Assembly (NCBI GenBank): GCA_045648145.1
Contig: JAZRNK010000026.1
Location: 1 to 64,000 of the forward strand
DNA: 64,000 nucleotides
Source: UMGS172 sp045648145
GTDB taxonomy: Bacteria; Bacillota; Clostridia; Oscillospirales; Acutalibacteraceae
Direction of reading: 5' to 3'
In this document: in pieces, positions 17,613 through 26,607 of the stretch
How the letters are laid out: the number at the start of each line of letters is the position of its first letter
How positions within the stretch are numbered: the first letter of the stretch is position 1
Program-made: the position numbers and the translations under genes
The notes under the pieces: model-generated
What the model was told of the DNA's origin: nothing
What the model saw: only the letters and a program-made list of their open reading frames with translations
The model's database searches: none

Positions 17613-19328
17613 CTACTTATTCATCATAATATCGCCAAAGGCTTTTAGCTTTTCACTAATAGCAATAGAATCTTGTTTTGTTTTACCTACAGCAGAAATA
17701 TAAACCTTGATTTTAGGTTCTGTACCTGACGGACGTACAATAAAAGAGCATCCGTTCTCCAATTTAAACTCAATAACATTTGATTTCGGCAAATCTATAG
17801 TGGCCACTAAACCGGTCACTAAATCTTTATCCTCAGAAGTGTTATAGTTCAGCATTCTGACAACCTTAATATCATTGATGTGGACAGGCGGATTAGAAGA
17901 TAAATCACTCATTATTGAACTCATTTTCTTCATACCTTGCTGTCCTTCAAAGGTGTAGCTAGACTGCTTATTAGTATAAAATCCGTGTTCCTGCTCGATA
18001 TCAGACAAAGCATCAAAAAGAGTTTTACCTTGTAATTTATAGTAACAAGCCATTTCGCAAATGAGCATTGAAGCAGTAACTGCGTCTTTATCTCTTACGA
18101 AAGTACCGCTAAGGTAACCGTAGCTTTCCTCAAAACCGAATATATAACGTTCTTCCTGGCCTTTTTCTTCTAATGCCAATATCTGCTCACCGATAAACTT
18201 AAAGCCTGTAAGAACATTTATAAGCTGACAACCGTATTTCTCTGCAATTTTATTGCAAAGCTCGGTTGTAACTATTGTTTTTACAGCTATAGCATTTTCG
18301 GGCATTTTATTAAGCTCAGTGCGGCGCTTTAAAATATAATCAAGTAAAAGTGCGCCAACCTGATTACCGGTCATAAGCTCGTAAATATCGTTTGTTTTAA
18401 CTGCGATACCGACTCGGTCACAATCAGGGTCTGTTGCAAGAAGAATGTCGGGCTTGATTTCATCTGCAAGCTTCAGTGCACATTCAAACGGCTGACTAAG
18501 CTCGGGGTTTGGATATGGAGCGGTAGGGAAGTTACCGTCAGGCAGTTCCTGCTCTTTGACAACCGTAACGTTTTTGGCGCCAATACGGTCTAAAATCGCG
18601 CGTACAGGCTTATTTCCTGTTCCATGAAGCGGAGTATAAATAACCGAAAAATCGCTGTTACGGATAATATCGGGGGACAATGACTGCTTTTGAACATTAT
18701 CAAGAAAGGCCTCGATTACAGAATTGTCAATGTATTTGATTTTTCCGTTATTTATGCCTTCATCAAAGTCGATAGTTTTAATTCCTGTAAAGAAATCGGT
18801 CTTTTCAATATACGAGAACACAAGGTTACTTGCTTCCAAATTCAACTGACAACCGTCAGGACCATATGCTTTATAGCCGTTATATTTTGCAGGGTTATGG
18901 CTTGCGGTAATAACAACACCTGCGTCACATCCCAAATGTCTTACGGCAAAGGACAACATAGGGGTAGGCATAAGTTCATCATAAATATATGCAGTAATGC
19001 CGTTTGCTGCAAAAACAGAGGCTGCAGTTTTCGCAAAAAGTGTTGATTTTATACGGCTATCGTATGCTATAGCAATTTTACCGTTATCGGTCACACTGTT
19101 AACGTAATCGGCAATACCTTGCGAGGCACGACCAACGGTATAAACGTTCATACGGTTGGTACCTGCACCAATAACACCTCTTAAGCCGGCGGTACCAAAC
19201 TCTAACTCTTTATAAAAACGGTCGCTTATGGCTTCCTCGTCATTTTCAACAGACAATAATTCAGGTATAAGGTCAGGGTCAGCGGTGGCTTTTTTTGACC
19301 ATTCCAAATACAAATCAGCACAATTCAT
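17613..19328 (-). CDS. pgcA: Phosphoglucomutase/phosphomannomutase
   Basis: 571 residues. All four alpha-D-phosphohexomutase signatures are present: phosphoserine loop ITASHNPAKYNGYK, metal loop TDPDCDRVG, sugar loop GFEESYGYLSG and phosphate loop RPSGTEPKIKVY. It interconverts glucose-1-P and glucose-6-P, feeding UDP-glucose and cell-envelope glycolipids. It is a single minus-strand gene inside a plus-strand region. Confidence 0.93.
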   Translation of the reverse strand: MNCADLYLEWSKKATADPDLIPELLSVENDEEAISDRFYKELEFGTAGLRGVIGAGTNRMNVYTVGRASQGIADYVNSVTDNGKIAIAYDSRIKSTLFAKTAASVFAANGITAYIYDELMPTPMLSFAVRHLGCDAGVVITASHNPAKYNGYKAYGPDGCQLNLEASNLVFSYIEKTDFFTGIKTIDFDEGINNGKIKYIDNSVIEAFLDNVQKQSLSPDIIRNSDFSVIYTPLHGTGNKPVRAILDRIGAKNVTVVKEQELPDGNFPTAPYPNPELSQPFECALKLADEIKPDILLATDPDCDRVGIAVKTNDIYELMTGNQVGALLLDYILKRRTELNKMPENAIAVKTIVTTELCNKIAEKYGCQLINVLTGFKFIGEQILALEEKGQEERYIFGFEESYGYLSGTFVRDKDAVTASMLICEMACYYKLQGKTLFDALSDIEQEHGFYTNKQSSYTFEGQQGMKKMSSIMSDLSSNPPVHINDIKVVRMLNYNTSEDKDLVTGLVATIDLPKSNVIEFKLENGCSFIVRPSGTEPKIKVYISAVGKTKQDSIAISEKLKAFGDIMMNK

Positions 19329-19458
19329 AAAATCTTCCTCTCAAGATAACTATATATTAATTTAATACAAAATTTAAAATATGTCAATTAATATTAACTT
19401 TATTTTAAAAAATATTCTAATTTACGCGTTATATTTATCTATTTTGTTGTAAGTATTC

Positions 19459-19487
19459 TTGACAAATTAATAAAAATAGTGTAAAAT
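19459..19487 (+). promoter_or_regulatory. SigA-type promoter for the sigma-factor gene
   Basis: TTGACA at 19459-19464, a 17-base spacer, and TAAAAT at 19482-19487. A consensus -35 and near-consensus -10 suggest strong vegetative transcription of the gene at 19540. Confidence 0.75.
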
Positions 19488-19539
19488 GCTTAAAAATAGA
19501 TAAGTGTGTGCTTATAAGGGAAGTAGTAAGGAGATTAAC

Positions 19540-20082
19540 TTGTTTTCTTTAAGTGACAACTACGACAACCGTTGTAATTTGACTGACGGTTACTCATCTT
19601 TAGTTAAGGTTTTATCTGAATATGCACCGCTTGTTAAATCACGCGCTTCGTCCTTTTGCTTTGACGGTTGTGAACTTGACGATCTTATTCAAGAAGGTAA
19701 CATAGGTTTGATTTTGGCTTATTTTAAATACAATAGTGAGCTTTCTTCGTTTTCAACCTTTGCCCGTAAGTGTATTGATTCTGCTATCATTGACTATCTT
19801 CGCAAAAACAACAGACTGACAAGTGTACCAAAAAAACTTCTTGTTGATATAAGTGAGATTGAGGTTGCTGATTCAGCACCGTCGCCTGAGCACTACGTTT
19901 TTGTCAGTGACGAATACAACAATTTAGTCACCAAGGCGGAAACAACATTATCAAAGTTTGAATTTTCGGTTTTTTCAGATATAATCAACGGTTTTTCGGT
20001 TGCAGAAATTGCTGATAAAAACGAAGTAGCCGTTAAATCTATTAGAAATGCCGTTAATAGAATTCGTGCAAAATTGAAATAG
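19540..20082 (+). CDS. Sigma-70 family RNA polymerase sigma factor (SigH-like, region 2 + 4)
   Basis: 180 residues from the TTG at 19540, chosen because AAGGAGA precedes it at ideal distance; an in-frame GTG at 19504 has no ribosome site. Region 2 is clear: CELDDLIQEGNIGLILAYFKY, then FSTFARKCIDSAIIDYLRK. Region 4 is VAEIADKNEVAVKSIRNAVNRIRAKL with a helix-turn-helix. There is no region 1.1 or 3. The spacing resembles SigH/Spo0H-like factors that open the sporulation cascade, though a SigI- or ECF-like stress role is also possible. Confidence 0.8.
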   Translation: MFSLSDNYDNRCNLTDGYSSLVKVLSEYAPLVKSRASSFCFDGCELDDLIQEGNIGLILAYFKYNSELSSFSTFARKCIDSAIIDYLRKNNRLTSVPKKLLVDISEIEVADSAPSPEHYVFVSDEYNNLVTKAETTLSKFEFSVFSDIINGFSVAEIADKNEVAVKSIRNAVNRIRAKLK

Positions 20083-20089
20083 TTTAATA

Positions 20090-20156
20090 TGCCCAAGTAG
20101 CTTAAAAAAGCAGAGCGTTGTATTCAAAGATGTCGGTGCGATTCCGTCCGGGGCTA
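20090..20156 (+). other. tRNA-like or decayed tRNA segment
   Basis: Between the sigma-factor and zinc-ribbon genes there is a partial cloverleaf. The segment GCTT...GAGC makes a D-arm, and GTCGG-TGCGATT-CCGTC mimics a T-arm in which the normal TTCGA reads TGCGA. GCCC near 20091 can pair with GGGC near 20151. No proper anticodon stem can be drawn and there is no CCA. It may be a decayed tRNA, a mimic acting in the leader of the downstream gene, or chance. Confidence 0.3.
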
Positions 20157-20187
20157 ATAAAATACTCAATTGAGAGAGGTAAAAAAC

Positions 20188-20466
20188 ATGTTCGAAGACA
20201 AGACCCTTAAGTGCAAAGATTGCGGAGAAGAATTTGTTTTCACTGCCGGCGAACAGGAGTTTTACGAGTCTAAAGGCTTCGTAAACGAGCCGCAGCGTTG
20301 CAAAAAGTGCCGCGATGCACGTAAAAATGCAGGTAGAGCACCTAAAGAAATGCATGAAGCTGTATGTGCTACTTGTGGTAAGCCTGCTATGGTTCCTTTC
20401 GTTCCGCGTGACGACCGTCCTGTTTACTGCAGCGAGTGTTTCGCCAAAATGAAGGAACAAGCTTAA
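20188..20466 (+). CDS. Small zinc-ribbon protein
   Basis: 92 residues from ATG 20188 (GAGAGAGGT upstream). Three CxxC pairs are seen: CKDC near residue 9, CKKC near 39 and CATC/CSEC in the C-terminal ribbon near 64-85. The first part, KCKDCGEEFVFTAGEQEFY...FVNEPQRCKKCR, is the signature of a probable zinc-binding domain (PF13451) common in Clostridia. A nucleic-acid or ribosome-linked role is likely, but the function is unknown. It ends at a strong terminator. Confidence 0.8.
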   Translation: MFEDKTLKCKDCGEEFVFTAGEQEFYESKGFVNEPQRCKKCRDARKNAGRAPKEMHEAVCATCGKPAMVPFVPRDDRPVYCSECFAKMKEQA

Positions 20467-20481
20467 TATTAGCTTCGACTG

Positions 20482-20510
20482 GCCGTTTCAGGTTTACTGA
20501 AACGGCTTTT
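20482..20510 (+). terminator. Intrinsic terminator after the zinc-ribbon gene
   Basis: GCCGTTTCAG-GTTTA-CTGAAACGGC followed by TTTTG: a perfect 10-bp stem with a T-run. Confidence 0.85.
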
Positions 20511-20592
20511 GTTGTTATATCATCAACTATTACTCATTTTTTTATCTTTCAACACATTTATTTAATACATTGTTCATATAATTTGATTTTAT

Positions 20593-20621
20593 TTGATTTA
20601 AAATACTATTTGTAGTAAAAT
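20593..20621 (+). promoter_or_regulatory. SigA-type promoter for the two-component operon
   Basis: TTGATT at 20593-20598 and TAAAAT at 20616-20621, 17-base spacer, with AGGAGG 10 bases later leading to the response-regulator ATG at 20642. Confidence 0.6.
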
Positions 20622-20641
20622 TTACAGTAGGAGGAGTTAAT

Positions 20642-21334
20642 ATGCCTAATAAAAAAGTTTTGATTGTCGATGATGACAGCAATATTTGCGAATTATTAAG
20701 ACTTTATTTAGAAAAGGACGGTTTTGATACCGTTATCGCAAACGACGGTGAGTCGGCAATAGTTAAATATAATTTAGAAGAACCTGACATTATTTTATTG
20801 GATATTATGCTACCCAAGCTTGATGGATGGCAGGTATGCAGAACTATAAGGAAAAATTCCCAAGTGCCGATTATTATGCTGACCGCTAAAGGCGAGACAT
20901 TCGATAAAATTTTAGGTCTTGATTTAGGCGCAGATGACTATGTCACAAAGCCTTTTGACACCAAAGAAATTGTTGCACGTGTTAAAGCGGTTTTGAGACG
21001 TTCTTCAAATTCCGATGAAAACAATGAAAAGATTGTAAAATACGATAAGCTTATTATTAATTTAACTAACTATGAGCTTATTGTTGACGGCAAGCAGGTT
21101 GATGCTCCGCCAAAGGAATTAGAGCTTATATATCATCTTGCAAGTAATCCAAACCGCGTGTATTCCCGTGATCAGCTTTTAGATGAGGTATGGGGTTTTG
21201 AATATTACGGTGATTCGAGAACCGTTGACGTACACGTAAAACGCCTACGCGAAAAATTAGAAGGTGTTTCGGATAAATGGAGCATTAAAACGGTGTGGAG
21301 TGTTGGATATAAATTTGAATCCAAACAAAATTAA
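20642..21334 (+). CDS. Two-component response regulator, OmpR/PhoB family
   Basis: 230 residues. The receiver domain has the acidic pair VDDDSN near 10, the phospho-acceptor Asp in IILLDIMLPKLDGWQ near 53, the switch Thr in MLTAKGE and Lys in VTKPFD. The C-terminal winged helix has the RDQLLDEVWGFEYYGDSRTVDVHVKRLREK signature. It acts with the kinase two bases downstream. The third gene is an HtrA protease, which recalls CssRS-type secretion-stress control in Bacillus; this is inference from context. Confidence 0.92.
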   Translation: MPNKKVLIVDDDSNICELLRLYLEKDGFDTVIANDGESAIVKYNLEEPDIILLDIMLPKLDGWQVCRTIRKNSQVPIIMLTAKGETFDKILGLDLGADDYVTKPFDTKEIVARVKAVLRRSSNSDENNEKIVKYDKLIINLTNYELIVDGKQVDAPPKELELIYHLASNPNRVYSRDQLLDEVWGFEYYGDSRTVDVHVKRLREKLEGVSDKWSIKTVWSVGYKFESKQN

Positions 21335-21336
21335 TT

Positions 21337-22770
21337 ATGAAAAACAGGTTGTTTAAAAAATTCTTCCTATCTACAACTGCTGCTATTGTTGTCAGTCTTG
21401 TTATTATAATGTCATTTTTAAGTGTTTTTGTGAGTTCGTATTTCGTTAACGAAAAAGAAAAACTGCTTATTAATAATTGCAAGACTATTACAAACGTTTT
21501 GTCTAACGAAACTGATAATGCTACTAACTTTCACGTTAGTCTGAACGGTATCTTGAATGTTGTTTCAAACGCTATTTCAGGTGAGGTATATGTTTGTGAT
21601 GAAACAGGCAGGGTTTTTATTTGCAGTTGTTCTGAATGGAAAAATGAGAAAAGCTGTGAGCATTCCAAAACACAACTTTCAAACACAATAATTGATAACG
21701 CTTCCGACGGCAAGTTTTTTGAAATTGGCCATCTTGATGGTAGATTTAGGAATATTTACTATACTGCAGCAATGCCGTTTTTTACTGAAAGCAATGAAAT
21801 TGCAGGGTATGTATTTATTTCATCTGCCGCATCACTCATTAAGGATATGTGGTCGGAATTATGGGACATTTATCTTATTTGTAATCTTGTTCCCATAACC
21901 TTAATGTTCATCTTTATCTATATAATGACCAAGAAAATCACCAAGCCGTTGAACTTGATGTCTCAAGCAGCCATCAGTATGTCTAAGGGCGATTTTTCAA
22001 AGCGTATTCCTATAGCCGGTGATGATGAAATTTCTGATTTAGCAAAAACCTTTAACAGTATGTCAAATTCATTATCTCAGCTTGAGTCAATGCGTCGAAG
22101 CTTTGTTGCTAACGTGTCGCATGAGTTAAGAACACCTATGACAACTATCGGCGGTTTTATAGACGGCATTTTAGACGGTACTATACCTAAAGACAAGCAC
22201 GAGTATTATTTGAATATTGTATCGGCTGAAACAAAGCGCCTTTCACGGCTTGTTCAGTCTATGTTGAGCTTGGCAAGACTTGAATCGGGTGAGCAAAAGG
22301 TAAACTTAACAGAATTTGCCTTGACAGACCTTATATGTGAGGTTTTAGTATCTCAAGAGCAAAGAATCACCGATAAAAACATTGATATTACAGGACTTGA
22401 CGTGGGTAACGATATTAAAATCACTGCCGACAGAGACCTGATATATCAAGCTGTATTTAACCTTGTTGATAATGCAATAAAATTCTCACCTGAAAGCAAA
22501 ACAATTTCTTTTGATATTTCTAAACAAGGCAATATAGTTTTGTTTAAAATTAAAAACGAGGGCAAAGGAATTAACCCTGAGGAATTACAGTATATATTTG
22601 ACAGATTTTACAAAACCGATAAAGCCCGTTCGGCTAACAAGGACGGAACAGGATTAGGATTATATATAACTAAAACAATTATTGATATTCATAAAGGTAA
22701 TATTTCTGTTAGCAGCAAACCCGATGCTTATACTGAATTCATCGTTGAATTTCATCCAATAATTAATTAA
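21337..22770 (+). CDS. Sensor histidine kinase
   Basis: 477 residues. Transmembrane helix near 12-35, an extracytoplasmic domain with a small cysteine cluster (CDETGRVFICSCSEWKNEKSCEH, about 85-107), a second helix near 170-195, a HAMP linker, the H-box FVANVSHELRTPMTTIGGF near 262, and N, D and G boxes (LVDNAIKFS, GTGLGLYI). It autophosphorylates on His and passes phosphate to the adjacent regulator. The Cys-rich sensor part suggests sensing of redox, metal or envelope disulfide state. Confidence 0.9.
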   Translation: MKNRLFKKFFLSTTAAIVVSLVIIMSFLSVFVSSYFVNEKEKLLINNCKTITNVLSNETDNATNFHVSLNGILNVVSNAISGEVYVCDETGRVFICSCSEWKNEKSCEHSKTQLSNTIIDNASDGKFFEIGHLDGRFRNIYYTAAMPFFTESNEIAGYVFISSAASLIKDMWSELWDIYLICNLVPITLMFIFIYIMTKKITKPLNLMSQAAISMSKGDFSKRIPIAGDDEISDLAKTFNSMSNSLSQLESMRRSFVANVSHELRTPMTTIGGFIDGILDGTIPKDKHEYYLNIVSAETKRLSRLVQSMLSLARLESGEQKVNLTEFALTDLICEVLVSQEQRITDKNIDITGLDVGNDIKITADRDLIYQAVFNLVDNAIKFSPESKTISFDISKQGNIVLFKIKNEGKGINPEELQYIFDRFYKTDKARSANKDGTGLGLYITKTIIDIHKGNISVSSKPDAYTEFIVEFHPIIN

Positions 22771-22788
22771 AACAATAGGGGACTATGT

Positions 22789-24081
22789 ATGGAAAACGAA
22801 AACTTAAACTTTGAGCAACAGGATTTTAATGAAAATCAACAATTAAACGTTGAAGAACAAGTAGAAAACGAGCCTACTGTTTCATTTGATACGGTAAACG
22901 TTGTACCTAATCAGTCGTCATCTAAAGGCCTTAAGGTGTTCTTCTCGTTAATTGCTGTTATAGTTTTGCTAATATGCGCGCTTTCTGTAGGTTTTATTTT
23001 CGGAAAAAACTCTAATATCAGCAATAAACCAACTTCAGCAACCAATTTGGTTAATAAAAATGAAAATCAGAAAGAAAACAGTTATACAAACGTTTACAAC
23101 AATACTGCTCAATCGGTTGTAAGTATTACTGTTTACAACGATGCTGAAGGTGTTTTATCGTATGCCAGCGGAGTTGTTTATACATCGGACGGATATATAG
23201 TTACAAACGACCATATTTATTCCGAAGTTTCTTCTCCTAAGTTTATGGTGACTATGCTGGACGGTACTGAATATAAAGCAAAATTTATAGCCGGTGATAC
23301 AAGAAGCGATCTTGCAGTTTTAAAAATTGATGTAAATAATCTTAAGCCTGCAACCTTTGGCAATTCACAAGAAATTGTTTTAGGCGAAGAGGTGATTGCA
23401 ATCGGTTATCCGTCGGGTGCAAGTGGCAGCGCAATTTTAACCGGCGGTATGATATCTTCAAAAGGTATAAGAGTTTCAACCTCGTCGTCATACACAATGA
23501 ATATGCTTCAAACCGATACCGCAATCAACCCCGGCAGCTCGGGCGGCGCACTTGTTAATATGTATTCTCAGGTTGTTGGTATTACTTCAGCAAAGCTTGT
23601 TGGAACTGCTTATGACAGCGTAGGCTATGCAATTCCCTCGGCAACGGTTGTTAAGGTCGTTAATTCCCTCATTGAACACGGCTATGTTACCGATAGGGGC
23701 AGACTCGGTATAACATATAAAGAAATTGATTCTATTTATTCTGAAATAAACGGTATACCTTGCGGTCTTTTGATTGATTCTGTATCAACCGACAGTGAGC
23801 TTTACGGTAAAAACATATCTAAAAACGATATTATTACTCATATTAACGATGTAGAAATCACAAACAGTAATATTGCTTTAGATATTATTGAGAACACTTT
23901 GCCCGGGAAAACTATGTCTTTTACAGTTTATCATCCTTCGACCAAATCGTCTGAGGTTATTTACGGAGCGCTAATATCCGATCAGGGTTCATCAAGCTAT
24001 TCGAATAATATTATAGAAAACGATAGCAACAACGATAACCCTTTTGATAACAACAGTTCTGATTTCTATTCTGACCACTAA
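22789..24081 (+). CDS. htrA: HtrA/DegP-family membrane-anchored serine protease
   Basis: 430 residues. A long acidic, Asn/Gln-rich cytoplasmic tail is followed by one membrane helix near 45-70. The trypsin-like domain keeps the catalytic triad: His in VTNDHIYS, Asp in RSDLAVLKID, Ser in NPGSSGGAL. A PDZ domain follows at about 305-395, then a Ser/Asn/Asp-rich tail. It would degrade or refold misfolded exported proteins. Third gene of the RR-kinase-protease operon. Confidence 0.9.
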   Translation: MENENLNFEQQDFNENQQLNVEEQVENEPTVSFDTVNVVPNQSSSKGLKVFFSLIAVIVLLICALSVGFIFGKNSNISNKPTSATNLVNKNENQKENSYTNVYNNTAQSVVSITVYNDAEGVLSYASGVVYTSDGYIVTNDHIYSEVSSPKFMVTMLDGTEYKAKFIAGDTRSDLAVLKIDVNNLKPATFGNSQEIVLGEEVIAIGYPSGASGSAILTGGMISSKGIRVSTSSSYTMNMLQTDTAINPGSSGGALVNMYSQVVGITSAKLVGTAYDSVGYAIPSATVVKVVNSLIEHGYVTDRGRLGITYKEIDSIYSEINGIPCGLLIDSVSTDSELYGKNISKNDIITHINDVEITNSNIALDIIENTLPGKTMSFTVYHPSTKSSEVIYGALISDQGSSSYSNNIIENDSNNDNPFDNNSSDFYSDH

Positions 24082-24087
24082 TTTATA

Positions 24088-24122
24088 AAAGCGCACAAAC
24101 AACCTTTGTGCGCTTTATTTTT
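24088..24122 (+). terminator. Intrinsic terminator after htrA
   Basis: AAAGCGCACAAA-CAACC-TTTGTGCGCTTT followed by ATTTTT, a perfect 12-bp stem closing the RR-kinase-htrA operon. Confidence 0.88.
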
Positions 24123-24143
24123 ACAAAATACTGTAAATTAATA

Positions 24144-24171
24144 TTGAAATATTATGTAAATATTGTATAAT
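24144..24171 (+). promoter_or_regulatory. SigA-type promoter for the GH2 glycosidase
   Basis: TTGAAA at 24144-24149, a 16-base spacer and a consensus TATAAT at 24166-24171. TTAGGAG then precedes the ATG at 24223. Confidence 0.65.
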
Positions 24172-24222
24172 AGCCTTGTAGACTTATGTGTCATTTATTA
24201 CACTTTTAGGAGAATGATTTTT

Positions 24223-26430
24223 ATGAGTAATACAACACCTTTGCAAAATATTGACTTTGCTAAAAAACCTATTGTGCGTTATGACCTTGAATGGAAAATC
24301 GGAGATTGCGGAACCGAAAAAAACACTCCCGAAACCATGATTCCCGCCACCGTTCCGGGTAACATTCAGTGTGATTACGCAAAATATTATAATTATCCCG
24401 ATCATAATTACGCTGATAATTTTAAGCAATTTGACTGGATGGAGAAAAACTATTTTCTTTACGAAGCCAAATTACCTGAGATTGAAAATGGTAAAACTGT
24501 TTATATTTGGGCTGACGGAATTGATTATGAATATGATATTTTAATCAATGATGAAGTTATATATCACCACGAAGGTATGTTTACAAAGCTTCGACTTGAC
24601 ATTACCGAATATTTAAAGGGTAACGATAAATTAAATGTTTTAATTTATCCCGTTCCTTTAAACGAGAAAGTTACTATGGAGCGTGACCACGCAAACCAAA
24701 CCTGTAAGCCTGCCGTAAGCTACGGATGGGATTTTCATCCAAGGGTAGTGCCGAGAGGCATTTGGGAGCCATTCCAAATTGTCACAACCGACGGTTACTG
24801 TATTACCGATTGGGACATTAACACAGTAATGTCTAATGAGCTTGATTTTGTAACGGGAGAATTCAAGGCTGATTTAGACGTAATAGGCGATTATGAGCTT
24901 TCGCTTACTATAACTACACCCGACGGCGAAGAGGTTTTTGCCAATACGGTTGAAAACGACGATATTATTTATTTCTCCGTTACCGAGCCTGAGCTTTGGT
25001 GGCCAAGCGGTTACGGAAAGCAGTATCTTTATAACTTTGAGGTTGCTTTATCTAAAAACGGCGTTGCTATGCAGATTATCAACTTCCGTCGTGGCTTCAG
25101 AGATATAAAATTAAAGCAATATGAAGGTATTTGGCTTGAGCAGTTGGGCTATCCTAAGCGTTGCAACTCACAGCCTATAACATTCTATGTAAATAACAAA
25201 CCGATTTTTGCACAGGGTACTAACTGGGTTTGTCCTGAAATATTCTATGCAAATTTGAACCGCGAGAGATACGAAGAAGTTCTTTTACTTATCAAAAATG
25301 CCAATATGAACATTATTCGTTGTTGGGGTGGCGCAATTGTTAATAAAGATTCCTTCTTTGAGCTTTGCGATGAGTTAGGCTTACTTGTATGGCAAGAGTT
25401 CCCGCTTTCGTGCAACTTCTATCACGGTACTCCTAAATACCTTAAAACCCTTGATGAAGAATCAAAATCAATCATTAAAAGGGTTAAAAAATTCACCTGT
25501 CTTGCTCTTTGGTGTGGCGGTAACGAACTCTTTAACGAGTGGTCAGGTATGAATATGCAGGAGCCTGCAATAAGACTTATTGACAGCAATTGCTTTAAAT
25601 ACGACCCAAAAACACCTTTTATTCCGACTTCACCGATTTATGAAATGATGCACGGTCATTACAGCTTCTATGACCGAAAATGGAAGGTTGAAGTTTTTGA
25701 GATGTTTAACACTCGCCGTGCAACAGGCTATTGTGAGGCTGGTATAAACGCAACATCCAGAATGGAAACTTTGAAAAAATATTTACCTGAAGAATCTCTC
25801 AATAAATTTCGCCCTGAGGATAAGGATGTTTATTGGGATTTACATCACATTGAGCATCTTGACCTTGATAACATAGAACGTTATTTTGGTAAACAGGATA
25901 AAATTGAAGACGTTGTTAAGCTTTCAGGTATGCTTCAGCAAATAGGTTATAAGTATATTTATGAGGAATCGCGTAGACAATCTCCTAAATGTTCACTTGT
26001 TATGAACTGGTGCTTTAATGAGCCTTGGCCGTGCGCTGCCAACGACAGTATTGTTGAATACGACAACACACCTAAGCCCGGTTATTACGCTATTTGCGAG
26101 GCTTTGAGAAATAGTATGCCAAGTATGAGATATGATAAGTTTGAATACACAACCGGTGAAGTGCTCAAAATGGAAATTTGGTGGCTTACTAAGTTTTCGA
26201 CCCAGCTTGACGGTAAAATCAACGTTTATCTCAACACCGACGAGGGTAGGGTACTTATTGGCTCAAGTGATAACCTATCAAAACAGTTAGAACACAACGA
26301 AAAGATTTTTGATTTATCGTGCACTCTTAATATGAAAAACACTCAGATGTTCAGTATTGACGTTGAGGGTGAATTGGCTAACGGTGAATGTATAAAATCT
26401 GATTATAAGTTCCACTATAAAGCACAATAA
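24223..26430 (+). CDS. Glycoside hydrolase family 2 (beta-mannosidase/beta-galactosidase type)
   Basis: 735 residues from ATG 24223. Order: jelly-roll sugar-binding domain (VPGNIQCDY... about 40-170), immunoglobulin-like domain, then a TIM barrel with RCWGGAIV, LGLLVWQEFPL and LWCGGNELFNEW, whose NE is the acid/base Glu; the Glu in GYCEAG is a candidate nucleophile. Without a signal peptide it is intracellular and would act on imported oligosaccharides, most like beta-mannosidase (W-Q-E-F motif). It has its own promoter. Confidence 0.85.
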   Translation: MSNTTPLQNIDFAKKPIVRYDLEWKIGDCGTEKNTPETMIPATVPGNIQCDYAKYYNYPDHNYADNFKQFDWMEKNYFLYEAKLPEIENGKTVYIWADGIDYEYDILINDEVIYHHEGMFTKLRLDITEYLKGNDKLNVLIYPVPLNEKVTMERDHANQTCKPAVSYGWDFHPRVVPRGIWEPFQIVTTDGYCITDWDINTVMSNELDFVTGEFKADLDVIGDYELSLTITTPDGEEVFANTVENDDIIYFSVTEPELWWPSGYGKQYLYNFEVALSKNGVAMQIINFRRGFRDIKLKQYEGIWLEQLGYPKRCNSQPITFYVNNKPIFAQGTNWVCPEIFYANLNRERYEEVLLLIKNANMNIIRCWGGAIVNKDSFFELCDELGLLVWQEFPLSCNFYHGTPKYLKTLDEESKSIIKRVKKFTCLALWCGGNELFNEWSGMNMQEPAIRLIDSNCFKYDPKTPFIPTSPIYEMMHGHYSFYDRKWKVEVFEMFNTRRATGYCEAGINATSRMETLKKYLPEESLNKFRPEDKDVYWDLHHIEHLDLDNIERYFGKQDKIEDVVKLSGMLQQIGYKYIYEESRRQSPKCSLVMNWCFNEPWPCAANDSIVEYDNTPKPGYYAICEALRNSMPSMRYDKFEYTTGEVLKMEIWWLTKFSTQLDGKINVYLNTDEGRVLIGSSDNLSKQLEHNEKIFDLSCTLNMKNTQMFSIDVEGELANGECIKSDYKFHYKAQ

Positions 26431-26535
26431 GTTGTTTCTACCAATCAATTTAGGTACTGTTTTTGGTAACATTAACAAAAAAGTGATATATTTAATTAGA
26501 GTTATGTATATTTTATAGAAAATTTGCATTTAATC

Positions 26536-26582
26536 TTGCATAAATATAAACTTTATGATATAGTTTATGCATAAATTCATTA
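26536..26582 (+). promoter_or_regulatory. argG promoter with possible ArgR operator
   Basis: TTGCAT (26536-26541), a 17-base spacer and TATAGT (26559-26564) make a promoter for argG. The sequence TATGCATAAATTCATTA at 26566-26582 overlaps the start region and resembles Firmicutes ARG boxes (TGAAT-N4-ATTCA). argR is encoded in this window at 48434. ArgR control of argGH is the usual arrangement, but these boxes are weak matches. Confidence 0.4.
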
Positions 26583-26607
26583 TAAATATACATTTGGAGG
26601 CAAAATC

